Below are positions 13,007-17,461 of a DNA stretch of 17,461 nt, piece after piece. This stretch comes from Cloacibacterium sp964530915 (lineage in GTDB: Bacteria; Bacteroidota; Bacteroidia; Flavobacteriales; Weeksellaceae). The translations under genes and the position numbers were made by a program. The DNA lies in the NCBI GenBank assembly GCA_964530915.1, contig CAZHCK010000052.1:1-17461 (forward strand), written 5' to 3'. Each line of letters starts with the position of its first letter. Position 1 is the stretch's first letter. The notes under the pieces are model-generated. The model worked only from the letters and a program-made list of their open reading frames with translations, was not told the DNA's origin and searched no databases.

Positions 13007-14395
13007 TTATTTTCCAGCTTTTAGAGCAGCTTCTACTGCTTTCATTTCTTGGAATTTAACATCATTATGCGCTGTTTGATATAAACCTTTTAATAAAGAT
13101 ACAATTTCTACATTTTTAGGATCTATAGCGTAGATTTTTTCAGCAAAAGGAATTGCTTTTCCTAACTTAGTTCTTCTTTCTGCTAATAATTTATTGAATA
13201 AATCCATTTTTTTAGCTTTTCTAGCTTCATCAATCGCTGCAATCGCCTTATCATCTCCATTTACATAAATATTGTAAACCATACCTTGTAAAGCTTCCAT
13301 ATAATTAGGGTCTATTTCTAGAGATTTTCTAAAATACCCTTCAGCTTCAGCTATTTTACTTGGGTCTTTACTCGCTAAAACGCCTAAATTATACCAAGAA
13401 ATTTTATCATTAGGGTTTTTAGTTACTTGATCTTTAAGATTTGCCATGAATTGATCAATTTTACCAGATTTATAGTAAACAGTACCTTGTTGTTCTGTCA
13501 ATTTACTACTTTTTGGAAACTTAGCTAATCCTTTTTCGATTAAAGCAAGTGCTGTATCATAGCTTTGATTTTCTATTTCTAGCGCTACAGCCGTTTCGTA
13601 TAATTCTTGTTCTACACTTGGAGTATCTTCTGTTTTAAAATCGGTGTAATCACCAGTTGCACCCATTTTTTTGTAAAGCTCAAAAGAATTTTTATCAAGA
13701 TTTTCTACTGCTCCTGTTTTCTTATTTTTTGCTTTATATTCTGTTTTTACACCTGTATAACCTTCATTAATTAATTCAGTATATACTTTTGCAGCTTCTA
13801 CATTTTTTTGACCTTGAGCATAAGATACACCTGCATAATATTTATATAGTTTATCTTCGCTACCTGCTGCTGCTAAAAGATTATTTACTTCTAAGAATTT
13901 TTTTCCTGCTACTTCATGGTTCTTAGCATTATAAGCAGCCATAGCTTCTTCATTAGCTTTAGTCAAAAGTGGATTAATTTTTGCTCCAAGATTTCCTACT
14001 AGTGTAGGTGCGTAAGTTTCTTCTTTAAGATTAGCCACTCCAGATGTATCTGCAGCTTGTTTACCTACGTAATACACTTTTTGTTTCTCTGCGTTCTTAC
14101 CTACATAAATTTTAGATTTTCCAAGTGCAGTGATATTCGCTAATACTTCTGCACCCTCAGAAACTTTACCTGTATTTAAAAGTCCAAGACCTTTAGCATA
14201 ATAATATTGTTCTAAAATGGTAGGCTCTAAAAGGTAAGTCTTACCACCTAAAATTGCATCTGCAGCACCAATCTGTGTATTTGCTGTAGCAGTATCATTT
14301 GCTTCGATTGCTTTGAAAGCAGCTGAAATTTCTTTTTTTTGTCCAAATGAAAAACCAAAGGCAATAACTGCTGCACTTAAAATTATTTTTTTCAT
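13007..14395 (-). CDS. exported TPR-repeat protein of unknown function
   Basis: A 462-residue protein with a signal peptide (1-19, ending FSFGQ). It is mostly alpha-helical with TPR-like units, clearest at about 181-213, 264-295, 299-328, 332-365 (SWYNLGVLASKDPSKIAEAEGYF, then SLEIDPNY) and 411-445. No enzyme motif, membrane span or lipobox was seen, so it is probably a periplasmic scaffold; the partner is unknown. It lies 59 bases after gyrA on the same strand, with a terminator hairpin between, and no TAnnTTTG promoter is visible. It may be transcribed by read-through from gyrA or from an unrecognised promoter. Confidence 0.85.
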   Translation of the reverse strand: MKKIILSAAVIAFGFSFGQKKEISAAFKAIEANDTATANTQIGAADAILGGKTYLLEPTILEQYYYAKGLGLLNTGKVSEGAEVLANITALGKSKIYVGKNAEKQKVYYVGKQAADTSGVANLKEETYAPTLVGNLGAKINPLLTKANEEAMAAYNAKNHEVAGKKFLEVNNLLAAAGSEDKLYKYYAGVSYAQGQKNVEAAKVYTELINEGYTGVKTEYKAKNKKTGAVENLDKNSFELYKKMGATGDYTDFKTEDTPSVEQELYETAVALEIENQSYDTALALIEKGLAKFPKSSKLTEQQGTVYYKSGKIDQFMANLKDQVTKNPNDKISWYNLGVLASKDPSKIAEAEGYFRKSLEIDPNYMEALQGMVYNIYVNGDDKAIAAIDEARKAKKMDLFNKLLAERRTKLGKAIPFAEKIYAIDPKNVEIVSLLKGLYQTAHNDVKFQEMKAVEAALKAGK

Positions 14396-14415
14396 AATGT
14401 AAAAATTAAATTTTT

Positions 14416-14444
14416 AAAAAAAGGACAAGTTTATGGCTTGTCCT
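14416..14444 (-). terminator. gyrA intrinsic terminator (or attenuator before the TPR gene)
   Basis: On the minus strand, AGGACAAG (14444-14437) pairs with CTTGTCCT (14429-14422), with a 7-base loop and then T run (14422-14416). Confidence 0.85.
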
Positions 14445-14454
14445 CAATATAATA

Positions 14455-17016
14455 CTATTCTTCTTCGTTCTTATTTAATGTATCTTCTTGAGATTCAAGA
14501 GGAGCTTGATTCTGAGTTTCTTCGTCGATATTCTCTACTATCTCTTCAGTTTCTTCTTCTACTTCTTTGTCCATCATTACTTTTGCTACAGCAGCAATCT
14601 CATCATTATTTTTCAAGTTAATCATTCTTACTCCTTGAGTATTTCTACCCATTACTCTTAGGTCGTCCATTCCCATTCTGATGGCAACTCCAGATTTATT
14701 GATAATCATCAAACCATCTTCATCTGTAACCGACTGAATCGCAATAAGATTTCCTGTTTTTTCAGTAATATTAAGCGTGATTACTCCTTTTCCGCCTCTA
14801 TTGGTAATTCTATAATCTTCTACTGCGGTACGTTTACCATATCCTTTCTCCGAAACTACTAAAACCGTCTCATTTTGAATATCATTTACCACAATCATGC
14901 CAATTACTTCATCTCCATCAGATAAATCTACACCACGCACTCCAATAGAACTTCTACCAACTGCTCTTACTTTTTCTTCTGGGAATCTGATACATTTACC
15001 ACCTTTAGTAGCAATCATGATTTCAGAAGTTCCTGTAGTTAATTTAGCTTCTAATAATTGGTCATCTTCTCTAATTTCAATAGCATTAATACCATTAACT
15101 CTTGGTCTAGAATATTGCTCAAGAGAAGTTTTCTTGATGATACCATTTTTAGTCACCATTACCACATACATAGAATTTACATAATCTACATCTTTTAGAT
15201 CATTGGTTCTGATGTATGCTCTGATTTTATCATCTGGTTCTATGTTAATTAAATTCTGAACCGCTCTTCCTTTAGCTGTTTTAGAACCTTCAGGGATTTC
15301 GAAAACTCTTAACCAGAAACATTTTCCTTTTTCGGTAAAGAACATCATGTATTGGTGATTAGTCGCCGAAACAATGTATTCTAAGAAATCTGCATCTCTA
15401 GTTGTAGCGGCTTTATTACCAACTCCACCTCTACTTTGAACTTTATATTCAGAAAGTGGTGTTCTCTTAATATAACCGGCGTGAGAAATTGTAAGAACTA
15501 CTTTTTCGTCTGGAATTAAGTCTTCTATAGACATTTCTCCACCTGAGTAATCTATTTCTGAACGTCTTTCGTCACCGTATTTTTCCTTAATTTCTAGCAA
15601 TTCATCTTTGATGATTTGGTATCTTCTTGGTTCATTGGTCAAAATATCTTCCAAATCTTTAATTAAAGCCATAATTTCTTCATATTCAGCTCTAATTTTG
15701 TCAAGCTCCATTCCTGTTAAACGAGCTAGACGTAAATCTAGAATCGCTTGAGCTTGAATTTCTGAAAGTTCAAATTCTGCAATTAATCCTTCTTTTGCTT
15801 CTTGTGGATTTGCAGAATGACGAATAATGGCAATGGCTTTATCAAGAGATTCTTGCGAACCAATTACCTTCATAAAACCTTCTAAAATATGCGCTCTTTC
15901 TTTCGCTTTTTTCAGCTCATATTCTGTTCTTCTCACAATCACTTCGTGACGGTGGTCTACGAAATGATGAATAATATCTTTAAGATTTAATTGTTCTGGT
16001 CTACCATGAACTAAAGCGATATTGTTAACAGAGAAAGAAGTTTGTAAAGCTGTATATTTATACAATAAGTTAAGAACAACATTTGGAATCGCGTCATTCT
16101 TTAATTCATAAACCACTCTAAGACCGTTTCTGTCTGACTCATCTCTGATTTCGTAAATTCCAGGAATTTTTTCATCTTTTACCAATTCTGCAGTTCTAGC
16201 AATCATCTCTGCTTTATTCACTTGGTAAGGAATTTCGGTAACGATGATGGCATTTCTATTGCCTATTTCCTCGAAACTTACTTTAGCACGAAGTACAATT
16301 CTTCCTCTTCCTGTATGGAAAGCATCTCGTACTCCTTCATAGCCATAAATAATACCACCAGTTGGGAAATCTGGAGCAATGATATGCTTCATCAATTCAT
16401 CAATAGTGATTTCTTTATTGTCAATATAAGCACAGATAGCATCTACAGCTTCAGATAAATTGTGAGGCGCCATGTTGGTAGCCATACCTACCGCAATACC
16501 AGAAGTACCATTTACCAAAAGATTTGGAATTTTGGTAGGCATTACTTTTGGTTCCGTTAATGAATCATCAAAGTTATTTTGAAAATCTACCGTTTCTTTA
16601 TCTAAATCAGAAAGAACTTCGTCTGAAATTTTCTTTAATCTCGCTTCGGTGTAACGCATTGCAGCTGGTGGGTCTCCGTCCATAGAACCGAAGTTACCTT
16701 GACCGTCTACTTGCGGATAACGCAAACTCCATGGTTGCGCCATTCTCACCATCGCATCATATACCGAAGAATCTCCATGAGGGTGATATTTACCTAAAAC
16801 ATCCCCTACAATTCTTGCAGATTTTAAATATTTTCTGTTCGAAAAAACGCCCAAACCATACATCCCGTATAAAACTCTTCTGTGAACAGGTTTTAAGCCG
16901 TCTCTTACATCTGGTAACGCTCTGGAAACAATTACCGACATTGAGTAATCAATGTAAGAGGATTTCATTTCATCAACGATGTTGATAGGAATTAGTCTTT
17001 CTCCTTCTTTATGCAT
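14455..17016 (-). CDS. gyrA: DNA gyrase subunit A
   Basis: Breaks and rejoins the DNA gate strand in the A2B2 gyrase that introduces negative supercoils. It has 853 residues. Numbering matches E. coli exactly over the active site: R121 and catalytic Y122 (AAMRYTEARL). The quinolone pocket HPHGDSSVYD (78-87) carries S83 and D87, the residues linked to susceptibility. The tower and coiled coil extend to about 490. The C-terminal pinwheel (about 500-815) contains repeated blades. Its GyrA box reads QSRGGVG (527-533) rather than QRRGGKG, and a second box-like NRGGKG sits at 739-744. The last 38 residues are strongly acidic. gyrB is not adjacent. The start MHKEGERLIPINI is as in relatives. Upstream there is a DnaA-box-like palindrome but no clear promoter. 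Confidence 0.98.
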   Translation of the reverse strand: MHKEGERLIPINIVDEMKSSYIDYSMSVIVSRALPDVRDGLKPVHRRVLYGMYGLGVFSNRKYLKSARIVGDVLGKYHPHGDSSVYDAMVRMAQPWSLRYPQVDGQGNFGSMDGDPPAAMRYTEARLKKISDEVLSDLDKETVDFQNNFDDSLTEPKVMPTKIPNLLVNGTSGIAVGMATNMAPHNLSEAVDAICAYIDNKEITIDELMKHIIAPDFPTGGIIYGYEGVRDAFHTGRGRIVLRAKVSFEEIGNRNAIIVTEIPYQVNKAEMIARTAELVKDEKIPGIYEIRDESDRNGLRVVYELKNDAIPNVVLNLLYKYTALQTSFSVNNIALVHGRPEQLNLKDIIHHFVDHRHEVIVRRTEYELKKAKERAHILEGFMKVIGSQESLDKAIAIIRHSANPQEAKEGLIAEFELSEIQAQAILDLRLARLTGMELDKIRAEYEEIMALIKDLEDILTNEPRRYQIIKDELLEIKEKYGDERRSEIDYSGGEMSIEDLIPDEKVVLTISHAGYIKRTPLSEYKVQSRGGVGNKAATTRDADFLEYIVSATNHQYMMFFTEKGKCFWLRVFEIPEGSKTAKGRAVQNLINIEPDDKIRAYIRTNDLKDVDYVNSMYVVMVTKNGIIKKTSLEQYSRPRVNGINAIEIREDDQLLEAKLTTGTSEIMIATKGGKCIRFPEEKVRAVGRSSIGVRGVDLSDGDEVIGMIVVNDIQNETVLVVSEKGYGKRTAVEDYRITNRGGKGVITLNITEKTGNLIAIQSVTDEDGLMIINKSGVAIRMGMDDLRVMGRNTQGVRMINLKNNDEIAAVAKVMMDKEVEEETEEIVENIDEETQNQAPLESQEDTLNKNEEE

Positions 17017-17139
17017 ACTTTATTTTTTAATTATTTGAAAATCAAGCTTATAACAAAATAAACTGATTTCTAAATTTTTCAATTTTAAATAACGCACGAA
17101 TATACGAAAAAATGCCGAAAAAATTGACGGAAATTCACA

Positions 17140-17156
17140 ATTTGTTATCCACAAAT
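17140..17156. promoter_or_regulatory. DnaA-box-containing palindrome upstream of gyrA
   Basis: TTATCCACA (17145-17153) equals the consensus DnaA box. It lies within ATTTGT-TATCC-ACAAAT, a perfect 6-base inverted repeat, about 125 bases upstream of the gyrA start. It is a single site, so regulation is speculative. Confidence 0.35.
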
Positions 17157-17169
17157 AAGCTAATATTTA

Positions 17170-17461
17170 TCATTTTTTGAAAACAAAATAAACCGCCAAA
17201 ACCAAACAGACAAAAGCCGCTAAATGATTCCATTTAAACGATTCATTTTTAAAGAAAAATACTGCAAATACGGTAAAAACAACCAGCGTAACTACTTCTT
17301 GTATAATTTTCAGCTGAAATAATGTAAAAGGACCTCCATTTTCTCTAAAGCCCAATCTATTAGCTGGTACTTGAAAGATATATTCAAACAACGCAAATCC
17401 CCAACTGATAAGAATGACTGACCAAAGTACAGATTTTTTCATCCAACCCCATTCTTGAAAT
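17170..17461 (-). CDS. DUF486-family small membrane protein (5' end outside window)
   Basis: The frame is open through the window edge (codons for FQEWGW precede the internal Met at 17442), so the N-terminal part is missing. The visible portion matches my recollection of DUF486, a DMT-superfamily-like membrane protein usually of about 110-120 residues, with ISWGFALFEY, QVPANRLG and FTLFQLKIIQE as characteristic words. Membrane spans, numbered from the internal Met, lie at about 4-23, 44-64 and 73-88; a first span would be upstream. The transport substrate is unknown. It is on the same strand as gyrA, with 153 bases between. Confidence 0.85.
   Translation of the reverse strand, partial: FQEWGWMKKSVLWSVILISWGFALFEYIFQVPANRLGFRENGGPFTLFQLKIIQEVVTLVVFTVFAVFFFKNESFKWNHLAAFVCLVLAVYFVFKK

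Noticed and set aside
14433..14621. Plus-strand short frame over the gyrA terminator and tail, and others at 14897-15184, 16222-16458 and 16731-16985
   Set aside because: Antisense shadows of gyrA with translations unlike any protein family. The first starts within the gyrA terminator hairpin.
17145..17153. Replication origin at the DnaA box
   Set aside because: Only one box and no dnaA, dnaN or gyrB neighbour, so there is no cluster expected of an origin.
1..17461. CRISPR array, tRNA, rRNA, prophage, transposase or defence gene cluster
   Set aside because: No regularly spaced direct repeats, cloverleaf, rRNA segments, or recombinase/transposase/toxin genes were seen. The window is mainly core chromosome.

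Overview
The window is AT-rich bacterial chromosome. It looks like a member of the Flavobacteriia, most likely the Weeksellaceae (Chryseobacterium/Cloacibacterium-like). Support comes from a short primary sigma factor without region 1.1, promoters of the Bacteroidota type (TTTG, about 19 bases, TAnnTTTG), start codons without obvious Shine-Dalgarno sequences, and protein types common in that group: a TPR-membrane-HTH regulator, Asp-box beta-propeller proteins and DUF486. The genus is inferred, and there is no rRNA in the window to test it.

Layout. Positions 44-2058 (minus) hold a probable two-gene operon, tag followed by a TPR/transmembrane/HTH regulator. Positions 2365-3545 (plus) hold a small hendecad-repeat LEA-like protein and fabI, each with its own promoter. 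Positions 3546-3810 are repeat-rich spacer. Positions 3811-6762 (plus) encode a large exported Asp-box propeller protein, facing a minus-strand pair (6803-9194) of a threonine-aldolase-like enzyme and a secreted M28 peptidase. A 485-base spacer of inverted-repeat elements precedes rpoD (9680-10546), then rpe and a small membrane protein (10656-11607). ndk (minus) and a DtxR/MntR-family regulator (plus) diverge around 12100-12300. The last block (minus) is a DUF486 membrane protein cut by the window edge, gyrA, and an exported TPR protein.

Most of the window is core housekeeping: transcription (rpoD), topology (gyrA), fatty acid synthesis (fabI), pentose phosphate pathway (rpe), nucleotide pools (ndk) and base-excision repair (tag). 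No mobile element, CRISPR array, tRNA, rRNA or defence cluster is visible.

The most unusual part is the ndk-dtxR intergenic region. In about 200 bases it has two overlapping divergent housekeeping promoters built on duplicated TTTGCAAA palindromes, a textbook sigma-54 promoter (TGGCACG-N4-TTGCA at 12168-12183), and a strong intrinsic terminator about 55 bases after the predicted start. A separate promoter and an inverted repeat then precede the regulator gene. This reads as a free-standing sigma-54-dependent small RNA gene of about 69 nt, with the regulator starting at 12309. These are sequence-based predictions only.
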